Below are positions 47,369 through 56,476 of a stretch of DNA of 58,108 nt, piece by piece (the first letter of the stretch is position 1; every line of letters begins with the position of its first letter). Made by a program: the position numbers and the translations under genes. The notes under the pieces are model-generated. The model saw only the letters and a list, made by a program, of their open reading frames with translations, was not told the DNA's origin and searched no databases. The DNA comes from a bacterium (lineage in GTDB: Bacteria > Bacillota > Clostridia > Oscillospirales > Ruminococcaceae). The stretch lies in contig SFVK01000007.1 in assembly GCA_004561545.1 (NCBI GenBank), forward strand, positions 1-58,108. The letters are read 5' to 3'.

Positions 47369-49894
47369 ATAGACCCCAAAGAACAACGGCATATTTCCAT
47401 GCAGGGCGCCAAAGGCCCCGGCAATGCCGCCGGTCCGAATGGAAAAAAACCAAAAAAGAACAAAAAACGCAAGCACAGCGTGTTCGGTTACATCATGCGG
47501 TTCATCGGCTGCCTGCTGTGCGTGGTTGTCATGGCGTGCAGCGTGGGCGCGGTGCTGCTCTCCCTTTATGTGGTGCAGGTTACCGAGGACCCCGAAGGCA
47601 AGCTGGATCTGGATGAGCAGAAGCTCAAGGAAACCTCCATCGTTTATAACATCATCGGTGATGTGGAAACCACCTTTGCCGGAGAGAACAACCGCATCTG
47701 GCGCGAACTTTCCGCCATGCCGGAAAATCTTCAGAACGCGGTCATTGCCATTGAGGACAAGGATTTTTACAATGAGCCCGGCATCAACTTCAAGCGCACC
47801 GTCGCCGCAGCCCTCAATGAGGTCACCGGCAGCAAACTGCTCGGCTCCAAGCAGGGCGCGTCCACGCTGGAACAGCAGCTCATCAAGAACCTGACCGGGG
47901 ATGATGAGCAGGATATTATGCGCAAGGTGCGCGAGATTTTCCGTGCCCTGGGTCTGGCCAACCGGTACAGCAAGGAAACCATTCTGGAAGCCTACCTCAA
48001 CACCATCCCACTGACCGGCACCATCTACGGCATGGAGGCCGGCGCCAACCAGTATTTCAACAAAAGTGTGGAGGATCTGACCCTCTCGGAATGCGCCATC
48101 CTTGCCTCCATCACCAAAAACCCCAACCGCTATAACCCTGCCACCAACCCGGAAATGCTCACCCAGCGCCGCAACCATGTGCTCAATGAGATGTACAATC
48201 AGGGCTATATCACCCAGGAAGAATGCACCGCCGCCAAGAATGAACCCATCACGCTGGCGGAAAGCAAGAGCGTTACCGAGAAGGTGACCCGGACCTCCCG
48301 CAACTCCTACTTTGTTGACGCCCTCTTTGAGGATGTGACCCAGGCCATCATGGAGCAGGAGAGCTGCACCCGCGTCGAAGCGCAGGATATCATCTTCTCC
48401 AAGGGTCTGCGCATCTATTCCACGCTGGACCCCGCGTGCCAGACCGCCATGGAAGAGATCATGCTCAATGAGGACACCGGCAACGGCGAGCTCTTCCCGG
48501 CTCTGTGGCATCAGGAGGAGGTGTCCTCCGCCATCCCGGTGGACGCCGAGATCACCTATGACGAGAACCACCGCCCCCTCAACCCGGACGGCTCTTCGGT
48601 CTTCGCGGATGATGACATCCCCATCTACACCGACGATACCAACACCGAATACAAGACCGGAAAATCGGATGACGGGCAGTATCTCGTGTTCTATGAGAGT
48701 GTCCGCACCCAGGCGGCCATGGCTTCCATCAGCATGGAGGACGGCCACCGGGGCGAGATTGTCGCTCTTGTGGGCGGCGTAGGGGAGAAGCAGGTGGACC
48801 GCGGCACCAACCGCGCCACCATCCCCCACCAGACCGGTTCCACCATGAAACCCATCGCCGCTTACTGCCTGGCGCTGGACAATCATATCATCAACTATTC
48901 CCGTCCCATCTCGGACTCGCCCTACTACCTCAAGAGCGATCATAAGGTTTTGGACACCGACCGGTGCCTCAAACTGGGCCTTTCCACCGATTCTTTCAAC
49001 GCCGCGAACCAGGCCCGCGACGATGTCTGGCGCGACTGGCCCACCAACTATGGCGGCGTCGGCGGCAAGGGCGACAATATGCTGGTCTTTGACGCGCTCC
49101 GTCAGTCCTACAACACCGTTGCAGTCTGGATTGGCTCCTATGTGGGCGCCGAGGAAATGTTCAACTTTGCCCACGATACCCTCAACTGCACCTATCTGGA
49201 TGCGGAACATGACGTGGACCTGGCGCCCATGGTTCTTGGCTCCCAGAGCCAGGGTCTGACCGTGGTGGAGCTGGCCGGCGCCTACACCATCTTCAACGAC
49301 GGCAAATTCACCACCCCCCACTACTGGACCGAAATCTATGACTCCGACGGCAACCTCTATCTGGATAACTCCAAGCGGATTACCACGGTTCAGGCCATCG
49401 ACCCCTCCACCGCCACCATCATGAACCGTCTGCTCAACAACGTCTGGGCCAGCCCCGGTACGGCCGATGGCATGAAGCCGGACTGCAACGGGCTGGACGC
49501 CGTGGGCAAGACCGGCACCACCAGCGACTATAAGGACTACACCTTCTGCGGTCTGTCCCCCTATTACTGCACGGCTGTCTGGTGGGGCTATGACAAGCCT
49601 TACAGTATGTGGAATGTCAATGGCAGCTCCCTGGGCAACAACGGCAAACCCACCCAGCGCGCTTTCAAGCGCTATATGGAAGCCGTCCAGGCGGATAAGC
49701 CCTACAAGGCCTTCTACTTTGATGATAACGTGAAGGAGTACCAGTTCAACACCTCCACCGGCGCGATTGTTTCCGGCGGCGGAAAGACCGGCTACTATAC
49801 CGACGATAATCTGCCGGACAGCAGCTACTCCACGCTGGACGATCCCACGGTACAGACCATTGACCCTGCGACCTTTGATCCGGTAACTGACTGA
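47369..49894 (+). CDS. pbpA: Class A penicillin-binding protein (glycosyltransferase/transpeptidase)
   Basis: Bifunctional peptidoglycan synthase. A Lys-rich cytoplasmic tail precedes one membrane helix (about 43-70). The GT51 domain has AVIAIEDKDFY (Glu129), KQGASTLEQQLIKN and RKVREIFRALGL. The transpeptidase domain has STMK (S491, K494), SYN in RQSYNTVAV and KTGTTSDYKDYT. A Gly/Asp-rich tail ends it. The start is odd: AAAGGAGG lies eight bases before an ATA at this position, one base from ATG. The upstream ATG at 47300 would leave a leader of about nine bases without a binding site, and the next ATG at 47399 has no site either. A terminator follows. Confidence 0.92.
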   Translation: MDPKEQRHISMQGAKGPGNAAGPNGKKPKKNKKRKHSVFGYIMRFIGCLLCVVVMACSVGAVLLSLYVVQVTEDPEGKLDLDEQKLKETSIVYNIIGDVETTFAGENNRIWRELSAMPENLQNAVIAIEDKDFYNEPGINFKRTVAAALNEVTGSKLLGSKQGASTLEQQLIKNLTGDDEQDIMRKVREIFRALGLANRYSKETILEAYLNTIPLTGTIYGMEAGANQYFNKSVEDLTLSECAILASITKNPNRYNPATNPEMLTQRRNHVLNEMYNQGYITQEECTAAKNEPITLAESKSVTEKVTRTSRNSYFVDALFEDVTQAIMEQESCTRVEAQDIIFSKGLRIYSTLDPACQTAMEEIMLNEDTGNGELFPALWHQEEVSSAIPVDAEITYDENHRPLNPDGSSVFADDDIPIYTDDTNTEYKTGKSDDGQYLVFYESVRTQAAMASISMEDGHRGEIVALVGGVGEKQVDRGTNRATIPHQTGSTMKPIAAYCLALDNHIINYSRPISDSPYYLKSDHKVLDTDRCLKLGLSTDSFNAANQARDDVWRDWPTNYGGVGGKGDNMLVFDALRQSYNTVAVWIGSYVGAEEMFNFAHDTLNCTYLDAEHDVDLAPMVLGSQSQGLTVVELAGAYTIFNDGKFTTPHYWTEIYDSDGNLYLDNSKRITTVQAIDPSTATIMNRLLNNVWASPGTADGMKPDCNGLDAVGKTGTTSDYKDYTFCGLSPYYCTAVWWGYDKPYSMWNVNGSSLGNNGKPTQRAFKRYMEAVQADKPYKAFYFDDNVKEYQFNTSTGAIVSGGGKTGYYTDDNLPDSSYSTLDDPTVQTIDPATFDPVTD

Positions 49895-49899
49895 ATTTC

Positions 49900-49935
49900 A
49901 CACCCTGCCCGCCTGTGACGGACAGGGTGTTTTTG
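49900..49935 (+). terminator. Rho-independent terminator of the PBP gene
   Basis: ACACCCTG pairs with CAGGGTGT, with an inner CCG/CGG pair, followed by TTTTT. Confidence 0.85.
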
Positions 49936-50040
49936 CATCAGATACACTGTTTCCCTGCGGCAATCAGCCGAAAAGATTGCACATTTCCACGGCGGCGCCT
50001 GTGCAGCCTGACCAAAAATTTCCCTGTTTCCCCAAAATGC

Positions 50041-50069
50041 TTGCATCCCGGACCCGGGTGTGCTATCAT
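50041..50069 (+). promoter_or_regulatory. Promoter of the ACT regulator/threonine operon
   Basis: TTGCAT and TATCAT with a 17-base spacer, 44 bases before the first start codon. Confidence 0.6.
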
Positions 50070-50112
50070 AATCCCTGTTGCGAATACACTTGTACACAGG
50101 AGGAAAACAATC

Positions 50113-50541
50113 ATGGGGGGACACCGTTTTTTATTGGTGGACAGTTCGGTTTTGCCCGATGTGTTCCTCAAGGTCCTGCAGGCCAAGGAACTGCTGGCTT
50201 CCGGCAGTGTGAATAATATCTCCACCGCCGCGCGTCAGGCGGGGATCTCCCGCAGCGCATTCTATAAATACAAGGATTACGTTTTTGATGCCGAGACCGG
50301 GCGGGAGACCATCACCGTCATTGCCACGCTGCTGGACAAAACCGGCGCGCTGCAAAGCCTGCTCACCGGCATCTCGGCGGCGGGGGCGTCCATCGTGACC
50401 ATCACCCAGTCCCGGCCCGAGAACGGCACCGCCCAGGTGGAGGTGACCGTCCGCACCGGCACCATGCAGATGACCGTGGAGGAAATGCTGGGCCGCCTGG
50501 CCCGTCAGCCCTATGTGGTGGAGGTCCATCGCGGCACCTGA
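50113..50541 (+). CDS. ACT-domain protein, PheB/UPF0735-like
   Basis: A 142-residue protein. An N-terminal helix-turn-helix-like part (VFLKVLQAKELLASGSVNNI, ARQAGISRSAFYKYKDYVF) precedes an ACT amino-acid-binding domain (TVIATLLDKTGALQSLLTGI, then VEVTVRTGTMQMTVEEML). This matches the UPF0735 family, encoded beside hom/thr genes in many Firmicutes and in Bacillus called PheB. It probably senses an amino acid and regulates the pathway or transcription. GGAGGA lies before the ATG; a longer frame upstream would start inside the preceding terminator. Confidence 0.88.
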   Translation: MGGHRFLLVDSSVLPDVFLKVLQAKELLASGSVNNISTAARQAGISRSAFYKYKDYVFDAETGRETITVIATLLDKTGALQSLLTGISAAGASIVTITQSRPENGTAQVEVTVRTGTMQMTVEEMLGRLARQPYVVEVHRGT

Positions 50542-50618
50542 CCGGGCGATTCCGCCGGACCCGGGTAATCCCGGGGACCCGCGCATACAATACCAAGAGA
50601 GAAGAAGGGGAGAACACC

Positions 50619-51848
50619 ATGGCAAAAATTGCAATCATGGGCTTTGGCACCGTCGGCAGCGGCGTGCTGGAGGTCTGCCGCCGCAACGCGGCATCCATCG
50701 CCCGCCGCGCCGGTGAACCGGTGGAAGTCAAATACATTCTGGATGTGCGGGATTTTTCGGACTCGCCGGATGCCGCGCTCTTTACCAAAGACATCCATGA
50801 CATTCTTGGCGACCCCGAGGTTCGCGTGGTGGTGGAGACCATCGGCGGCACCCGCTTCGCCTACCCTTATGTGCGCCAGTGCCTGGAGAGCGGCCGCAGC
50901 GTCTGCACCTCCAACAAGGAGATGGTGGCCACCTACGGCGCCGAGCTTCTCGCCCTGGCACGGGAACACAACGCGGCTTTCCTCTTCGAGGCCAGCGTGG
51001 GCGGCGGCACCCCCATCATCACTCCCATGCACCAGTGCCTGGCCGCCAACCATATCAGCGAGATTCAGGGCATTGTCAACGGCACCACCAACTTCATGCT
51101 CACCAAGATGAAGCGGGAGAATATGGGCTTTGACGCCGCCCTCAAAATCGCCCAGCAGCTGGGCTATGCCGAGACCAAGGACCCCGGCGACGACGTGGAC
51201 GGCCGCGACGCCTGCCGCAAGATTGCCATTCTGGGCAGCCTGGCCTGCGGGCATCATCTTTATCCCGACAACATCCCCACCCGGGGCATCCGCGCCATTA
51301 CGGTGGAGGACATCGCCGCCGCCGAGGCGCTGGAGAGCGCCGTCAAGCTCATTGCCTGGTACCGCGAAACGCCGGACGGCTCGATGGCCGCCGGGGTGGA
51401 ACCCATGCTGGTGCCCGACGCCAACCAGCTGGCGGGCGTCAACGATGTGTTCAACGCCGTGCTCATGAAGGGCGATATGCTGGGCGATGTGGTGTTTTAC
51501 GGCAAGGGTGCGGGCAAACTGCCCACCGCCAGCGCCGTGGTGGCCGATGTGATTGACGCCCTTAAGGATGGCAGCAAGGTCCACGACAGCCTGTTCTGGA
51601 AACCGGCGGAAAAGCTGGACCATATGCTTGCCGATCCCAGCGCCTACCCTTACTACATCCGCATCTCCGGTGTTTCGGCCGCCGTGCTGCCCAGTGTGGC
51701 CGGACCCGGCCGGCTGGTCTTTGACCATGGCGATTCCGTGGCCTATCTGATGGATTCCGCCACCGCCGGCGATCTGGACCGCCTTGCCCAAAAGCTCACC
51801 GTGCTGGGCGGCAAGCTGGAACTGGCGCTCAAAAAACTGCCGGAATGA
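50619..51848 (+). CDS. hom: Homoserine dehydrogenase
   Basis: A 409-residue NAD(P)-dependent enzyme reducing aspartate semialdehyde to homoserine. The Rossmann loop is GFGTVGSGV; the substrate domain has ASVGGGTPII, GIVNGTTNFMLTKM and the catalytic Lys region ETKDPGDDVDGRDACRK. After residue 340 only about 60 residues remain, with YYIRISGVSAAVLPSV as the only trace of an ACT domain; feedback by threonine may therefore be weak or be taken over by the ACT protein encoded just upstream. GGGGAGA precedes the ATG. Confidence 0.95.
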   Translation: MAKIAIMGFGTVGSGVLEVCRRNAASIARRAGEPVEVKYILDVRDFSDSPDAALFTKDIHDILGDPEVRVVVETIGGTRFAYPYVRQCLESGRSVCTSNKEMVATYGAELLALAREHNAAFLFEASVGGGTPIITPMHQCLAANHISEIQGIVNGTTNFMLTKMKRENMGFDAALKIAQQLGYAETKDPGDDVDGRDACRKIAILGSLACGHHLYPDNIPTRGIRAITVEDIAAAEALESAVKLIAWYRETPDGSMAAGVEPMLVPDANQLAGVNDVFNAVLMKGDMLGDVVFYGKGAGKLPTASAVVADVIDALKDGSKVHDSLFWKPAEKLDHMLADPSAYPYYIRISGVSAAVLPSVAGPGRLVFDHGDSVAYLMDSATAGDLDRLAQKLTVLGGKLELALKKLPE

Positions 51849-51878
51849 TGCCGGTCACAGGGGGAACAGACACAACCG

Positions 51879-52769
51879 ATGATTACCGTTACCGTACCCG
51901 CCACCAGCGCCAATGTGGGCGCCGGCTTTGACAGCCTGGGCCTGGCCCTGTCCATGCACAACGTCTTTACCTTTGAGGAATGTGACCGCATCCGCATTTC
52001 CTCGGTGGATGGCACCCGTGTGCCCACCGGCGCCAACAATCTGGTTTACCGCAGCGCCCGCGCCGTCTATGACCAGCTGGGCATTCCGCTGCGCGGCCTG
52101 CGCATCACCCAGCGCAACGCCATTCCCATGGCCCGCGGCCTGGGGTCCAGCTCGGCCTGCATTGTGGCCGGCATTCTGGGCGCCAACGCCCTGTTGGGCG
52201 ACAAGCTCACCAGCCGCCAGATGCTCACCCTGGCCACCGCCATCGAGGGCCACCCCGACAATGTGGCCCCCGCCATGCTGGGCGGCTTTGTCACCAGCGT
52301 CTACGATGAGGGCCAGGTTTACAGCGTCAAAAAAATGATCGATGAACAGCTGGCCTTTGCCGCCTTTGTGCCGGATTTCCGCCTGCTCACCTCCAAGGCC
52401 CGCGCCGCGCTGCCCGCCATGGTCAGCCATAAGGACGCGGTGTATAACCTGTCCCGCGCCGCGCTGGCCACCGCCGCTTTCTGCGACGGCGACTACAGCC
52501 TGCTCAGCGTGGCCACCAAGGACGCGCTCCATCAGAAATACCGCCTGCCCCTGATTGACGGCGGGGAAGAGATGGAGGAACTTGCCCAGGATCTGGGGGC
52601 GCTGGCCGTCTATATTTCCGGCGCCGGGCCCACCATTATGGCGGTGGTCCACCGGGATGACGAGGAATTCTTTGCCCGCGCGAAGGAAAGCCTGCCCCAG
52701 AGCGAAAAGCTGAAGCATTTTACCGTGCATCGCCTGCTCCCCGACAATGTGGGCGCTACGGTGAAATAA
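51879..52769 (+). CDS. thrB: Homoserine kinase
   Basis: A 296-residue GHMP-family kinase making O-phosphohomoserine. TVPATSANVGAGFDSLGLAL is the family start, PMARGLGSSSACIVAGI the ATP loop, and YISGAGPTIMAV the third motif. It begins 30 bases after hom and ends 18 bases before lysC. Threonine synthase is not in the window. Confidence 0.96.
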   Translation: MITVTVPATSANVGAGFDSLGLALSMHNVFTFEECDRIRISSVDGTRVPTGANNLVYRSARAVYDQLGIPLRGLRITQRNAIPMARGLGSSSACIVAGILGANALLGDKLTSRQMLTLATAIEGHPDNVAPAMLGGFVTSVYDEGQVYSVKKMIDEQLAFAAFVPDFRLLTSKARAALPAMVSHKDAVYNLSRAALATAAFCDGDYSLLSVATKDALHQKYRLPLIDGGEEMEELAQDLGALAVYISGAGPTIMAVVHRDDEEFFARAKESLPQSEKLKHFTVHRLLPDNVGATVK

Positions 52770-52787
52770 ATAGGGAGGAAAGTCTGT

Positions 52788-53993
52788 ATGGGTCTTATCG
52801 TACAAAAATTTGGCGGAACCTCGGTCAAGGACCGGAACCGCATCTTCAATGTGGCGCGCATTGTTGCCAACACCCGCAACCAGGGCAACGATGTGGTGGT
52901 GGTGGTCTCCGCCCAGGGCGACACGACGGATGATCTCATCGCCAAGGCGGCCGAAATCACCGGCGATCCGTCCCACCGCGAGATGGATATGCTGCTTGCC
53001 ACCGGCGAGCAGATTTCCATTGCGCTGCTGGCCATGGCGCTGCAGGAGATCGGCGTTCCGTCCATCAGTCTGACGGGATGGCAGGCCGGCTTCTCCACCG
53101 ACCGCGCCTACACCAAAGCCCGCATCAAGCGGCTGAACACCGAGCGCGTCGAGAGTGAGCTGGCCCGCAACCGCGTGGTTGTCGTGGCCGGGTTCCAGGG
53201 CCTCAACCGCTCCGAGGACATCACCACGCTGGGCCGCGGCGGCAGCGATACCTCTGCCGTGGCGCTGGCGGCCGCGCTCCACGCCGACCGCTGCCAGATC
53301 TTTACCGATGTGGAGGGCGTCTTTACCGCTGATCCCCGCAAGATCCCCAAGGCGACCAAGCTCAAGGAGATCACCTTTGACGAGATGCTTGAGCTTGCCT
53401 CCCTGGGCGCTCAGGTGCTCAACAACCGCAGTGTGGAGCTTGCCAAGAAATATGGCGTCGAGCTGGAGGTCCTTTCCAGCATCAATCCGGTGCCCGGCAC
53501 CGTCGTTAAGGAGGAAACCCAAGTGGAAGGTATGCTGATCAAAGGCGTCGCCAAGGATGAGGACGTCGCCGTTATCTCGATTCTCGAAGTTCCCGATGTG
53601 CCCGGTATGTCCTTCAAGGTGTTCAGCCTGCTGGCCCAGAAGAACATCAATGTGGACATCATCCTTCAGTCCTCTGGCCGGGACAACTGCAAGGACGTCA
53701 TTTTCACCTGCCCCAAGGGCGAGGCGGAAACCGCAATGTCGGTGCTGGGCGCCAACAAGAGCCGGTTTGGCGGCGGCGAAATCACCATCAACCGCGATGT
53801 CGCCAAGGTCAGCGTGGTGGGCGCCGGGATGCAGAGCCACCCCGGCACCGCCTCCACCATGTTCGAAGCGCTTTACAGCCAGAATATCAACATCCATATG
53901 ATTTCCACCAGTGAAATCAAGATCAGCGTCATCATCGACAAGGCGGACGCCGACAAGGCCGTCGCCGCCATCCATGACGCCTTCATCCAGTAA
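52788..53993 (+). CDS. lysC: Aspartate kinase
   Basis: A 401-residue aspartokinase, first step of the Lys/Thr/Met pathway. The catalytic part has KFGGTSVKD, TLGRGGSDTSAVALAAAL and the Asp-binding region ATGEQIS. Two ACT domains end the protein (from about 265: VAVISILEVPDVPGMSFKVF and KVSVVGAGMQSHPGTASTMF), the sites of Lys or Thr inhibition. AGGGAGGAAA lies before the ATG. It closes the hom-thrB-lysC operon and precedes a terminator. Confidence 0.96.
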   Translation: MGLIVQKFGGTSVKDRNRIFNVARIVANTRNQGNDVVVVVSAQGDTTDDLIAKAAEITGDPSHREMDMLLATGEQISIALLAMALQEIGVPSISLTGWQAGFSTDRAYTKARIKRLNTERVESELARNRVVVVAGFQGLNRSEDITTLGRGGSDTSAVALAAALHADRCQIFTDVEGVFTADPRKIPKATKLKEITFDEMLELASLGAQVLNNRSVELAKKYGVELEVLSSINPVPGTVVKEETQVEGMLIKGVAKDEDVAVISILEVPDVPGMSFKVFSLLAQKNINVDIILQSSGRDNCKDVIFTCPKGEAETAMSVLGANKSRFGGGEITINRDVAKVSVVGAGMQSHPGTASTMFEALYSQNINIHMISTSEIKISVIIDKADADKAVAAIHDAFIQ

Positions 53994-54006
53994 TTCTGCA
54001 ATCCCC

Positions 54007-54044
54007 GGCCCCCTGCTTTCCGGCTCTCCGGCAGGCAGGGGGCC
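54007..54044 (+). terminator. Terminator of the threonine operon
   Basis: GGCCCCCTGC pairs with GCAGGGGGCC, with an inner CCGG/CCGG pair. The T tail is poor (TTGCTGT) and doubles as the -35 of the next promoter. Confidence 0.6.
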
Positions 54045-54073
54045 TTGCTGTCCCTTGACAGGGGTGATATAAT
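54045..54073 (+). promoter_or_regulatory. Promoter of the vanZ-folC operon
   Basis: TTGCTG and TATAAT with a 17-base spacer. TGTCCCTTGACA, an imperfect palindrome, lies in the spacer. Confidence 0.55.
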
Positions 54074-54151
54074 CAGACAAAGATTTCCAAGCCCGGCGCC
54101 GCCGCTCTGCGGCCCGTTGATGGGAAATCTCCTGATTGAAAAGAGGGTTTT

Positions 54152-54751
54152 ATGGAAATAACTGAAAAGAAAACCAGCCCCTGGCTGATCGTATTCCGAA
54201 TCATATTCACCATCGCACTGATCGTCTGTATCCTGTTTATCTTTCACAACTCGCTGGAGGAGGGTACAATCTCCGCAGCCCGCAGCCAGGCGGTGATGCA
54301 GAAAATCAACGCCCTGCTGGCCAAGGTTCATCTCGGCCCGCTCTCCCAGCACACGGTGCGCAAACTGGCCCACTTTGCCGAGTTTTTGCTGGAGGGTTTT
54401 CTCCTCATGCTCTGCCTGCGCGTTTACACAAAACACTTTGTCCGCCATGTGAGCTGGCCTCTGCTGGGCGGTCTGGCCACCGCGCTCATGGATGAAACCA
54501 TCCAGCTCCGCATCGCGGGCCGCACCTCCTCGGTGGTGGATGTCTGGATCGATTTTGGCGGGGTAACGGCGGGGCTTCTGGCGGCACTGCTGTTGCTTCT
54601 CATTGTGCGGGGCATCACCTCCTTCTACTCCATCAAAAAGGAAAACCGGCGTCTTCGCGCCGAGCGGGAGGAACTGCTCCGCCAGCAGCGGGAGGACCGC
54701 ATTGATATCGACGACCGTCCCCGGCATACCGACAGGAGGAACTATCTATGA
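54152..54751 (+). CDS. VanZ-family membrane protein
   Basis: A 199-residue protein with about four membrane helices. FHNSLEEGTISAARS, KLAHFAEFLLEGFLLML and DETIQLRIAGRTSSVVDVWIDFGG are the VanZ-like signature, with conserved His, Glu and Asp facing the membrane. VanZ proteins raise teicoplanin resistance in some hosts but most members have no known role. The C-terminal 40 residues are charged and helical. Its stop overlaps the folC start (ATGA). Confidence 0.9.
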   Translation: MEITEKKTSPWLIVFRIIFTIALIVCILFIFHNSLEEGTISAARSQAVMQKINALLAKVHLGPLSQHTVRKLAHFAEFLLEGFLLMLCLRVYTKHFVRHVSWPLLGGLATALMDETIQLRIAGRTSSVVDVWIDFGGVTAGLLAALLLLLIVRGITSFYSIKKENRRLRAEREELLRQQREDRIDIDDRPRHTDRRNYL

Positions 54752-56046
54752 CGGAACAACAGGCAATCGAAGCCCTTCACGCGCTCCCGCGCATGGCCAA
54801 GGGCGGCGCGGCACTCACCCGGATGCAGGCGCTGCTGGACAAGCTGGGCAACCCGGAAAAGGACCTCAAGTGTATTCATATTGCCGGCACCAACGGCAAG
54901 GGGACCCTTGCCGCCATGACGTCCTCCATCCTGACCCATGCCGGCTATAAAACCGGCATGACCATCAGCCCCTATGTGCTCAGTTTCCGCGAGAGATTCC
55001 AGATTGACGGCAAGATGATTTCCCCGCGGACGCTGGCCTCGCTGACGGCCCGCGTACTGGATGCTGCCGCCGCAGTGGAAGCCGAAGGCGGGGAGGGACC
55101 GGTGGAGTTTGAAGCGGTTACCGCCATCGCATTCCTCTGGTTTGCCCGGGAGAAGTGCGACTTTGTGGTGCTGGAAACCGGCCTGGGCGGCCGCTATGAC
55201 GCCACCAACGTCATTCCGTCCCCCCTTGTGGCGGCCATCACCCGCATTGGCCTGGACCATACCGAGATTCTGGGACAGACGCTCCCCGAGATTGCCGCAG
55301 AGAAAGCGGGGATCATCAAGGAGGGCTGCGCCGTGGTCTGCTATCCCGATCAGCCCGAGGAGGCCATGGGCCCGCTGCTCACGGCCGCCGCCGAAGCCCA
55401 CACCTCCCTCACGGTGCCCGACCCGGAAGACCTTCAGTTCCTCAAGTGCCGCCCGCTGGAGAACTATATTGACTACGGCGGTTACCGCGTCATGCTGCCG
55501 TTCCCCGGCAAACATCAGGCCAACCATGCCGCCATGGCGGTGGAAATCGCCTTGATCCTCTGGCGGGAATACGGCTATGAGATTCCCGACGACGCCATCG
55601 AGGCCGGCCTGCGGGAAGCCTCGATGCCGGCCCGCATCGAGGTGCTGCGCCGCCATCCGCTGCTTGTGCTGGATGGCTGTCACAATCCCGACGGCACCGC
55701 CGCTCTGGCCGCAACGCTGGCCGAAGCCGGGTATGACGGCAATCTGGTGGGCGTGATCGGATTCCTCAAGGATAAAAACTGTGAAAAGATGCTGGAAAAC
55801 CTCTCTCCCTGCTTTGACAAGGTGTTCACCGTCACGCCCGACAGCCCCCGCGCCATGACCGCAGAGGAGTTGGAGCAGGCCGCCAAATTCCACATGGATG
55901 CCGAAGCGGCCGGCAGCGTTTCGGACGGGATCAAACAGGCGGTTGTCTGGGCGGATGAGAACAATCTGGCCGGGGTGGTGATTTGCGGCAGTCTCTACCT
56001 TGCCGCCGAGGCCCGCCCCATCCTGCTCAAAGAAGCCCAAAAGTAA
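54748..56046 (+). CDS. folC: Folylpolyglutamate synthase / dihydrofolate synthase
   Basis: A 432-residue Mur-ligase-like enzyme that adds glutamates to folates. The P-loop is IAGTNGKGTLAAM, ISPYVLSFRERFQIDG is the folate-binding region, ETGLGGRYDATNV and GLDHTEILG follow, and DGCHNPDGTAAL marks the C-terminal domain. Starts within the stop of the vanZ-like gene. A hairpin follows before the sporulation operon. Confidence 0.95.
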   Translation: MTEQQAIEALHALPRMAKGGAALTRMQALLDKLGNPEKDLKCIHIAGTNGKGTLAAMTSSILTHAGYKTGMTISPYVLSFRERFQIDGKMISPRTLASLTARVLDAAAAVEAEGGEGPVEFEAVTAIAFLWFAREKCDFVVLETGLGGRYDATNVIPSPLVAAITRIGLDHTEILGQTLPEIAAEKAGIIKEGCAVVCYPDQPEEAMGPLLTAAAEAHTSLTVPDPEDLQFLKCRPLENYIDYGGYRVMLPFPGKHQANHAAMAVEIALILWREYGYEIPDDAIEAGLREASMPARIEVLRRHPLLVLDGCHNPDGTAALAATLAEAGYDGNLVGVIGFLKDKNCEKMLENLSPCFDKVFTVTPDSPRAMTAEELEQAAKFHMDAEAAGSVSDGIKQAVVWADENNLAGVVICGSLYLAAEARPILLKEAQK

Positions 56047-56079
56047 TCCTCTCGTCCCCCTTCAACAAAATATTCCGTC

Positions 56080-56129
56080 AAAGCCCTGTATACTGGGAAC
56101 CAAACCCGGTACGCAGGGCTTTCTCTTTT
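56080..56129 (+). terminator. Terminator between folC and spoIIAA
   Basis: AAAGCCCTG pairs with CAGGGCTTT, with inner TACTGGG/CCCGGTA, and the tail CTCTTTT. Only about 40 bases remain to spoIIAA, so its promoter must overlap this hairpin or transcription must read through. Confidence 0.75.
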
Positions 56130-56165
56130 GCCCTGGACGGCCAATGCAAAGAAGGTGGACAATCC

Positions 56166-56462
56166 TTGGCAAATGTTTGTTTTGTTCCCGCAGGCGGTAC
56201 CCTGGCGGCTTATCTCACCGGTGAGATCGACCACCATGCGGCCCAGTCCCTCCGCCGCGAGATTGACGCCCAGGTGGATTCCCGTATGCCGGAACTGCTG
56301 ACCATGGATTTCTCCGGCGTCACCTTTATGGATTCCTCCGGCGTGGGGCTGATTCTGGGGCGCAGCCGGCATATGTCCAGCCTGGGCGGGCGGCTCACGG
56401 TCCAGAATGCGCCCGCCGCCGTGCGCCGGATGCTGGATCTGGCGCACATTCATTATGTATGA
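56166..56462 (+). CDS. spoIIAA: Anti-sigma F factor antagonist
   Basis: A 98-residue STAS-domain protein that frees sigma F from SpoIIAB early in sporulation. LTGEIDHHAAQSLRREID matches the family and the phosphorylated Ser lies in FMDSSGVGLILGR. Translation probably starts at TTG, eight bases after AAGGTGG. Bacillus SpoIIAA has about 117 residues; this one ends at LAHIHYV, lacking roughly the last 20. Stop and neighbouring ATG overlap, but the better start of the next gene is 15 bases further. Confidence 0.9.
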   Translation: MANVCFVPAGGTLAAYLTGEIDHHAAQSLRREIDAQVDSRMPELLTMDFSGVTFMDSSGVGLILGRSRHMSSLGGRLTVQNAPAAVRRMLDLAHIHYV

Positions 56463-56476
56463 TCGGGGGACGTACC

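Noticed and set aside
47285..49321. A 678-codon minus-strand frame opposite the class A PBP
   Set aside because: Same antisense effect; the PBP on the plus strand has all catalytic motifs.
54054..54073. TTGACA near TATAAT considered as one promoter
   Set aside because: The spacing is only about eight bases; the TTGCTG further upstream gives the correct 17.
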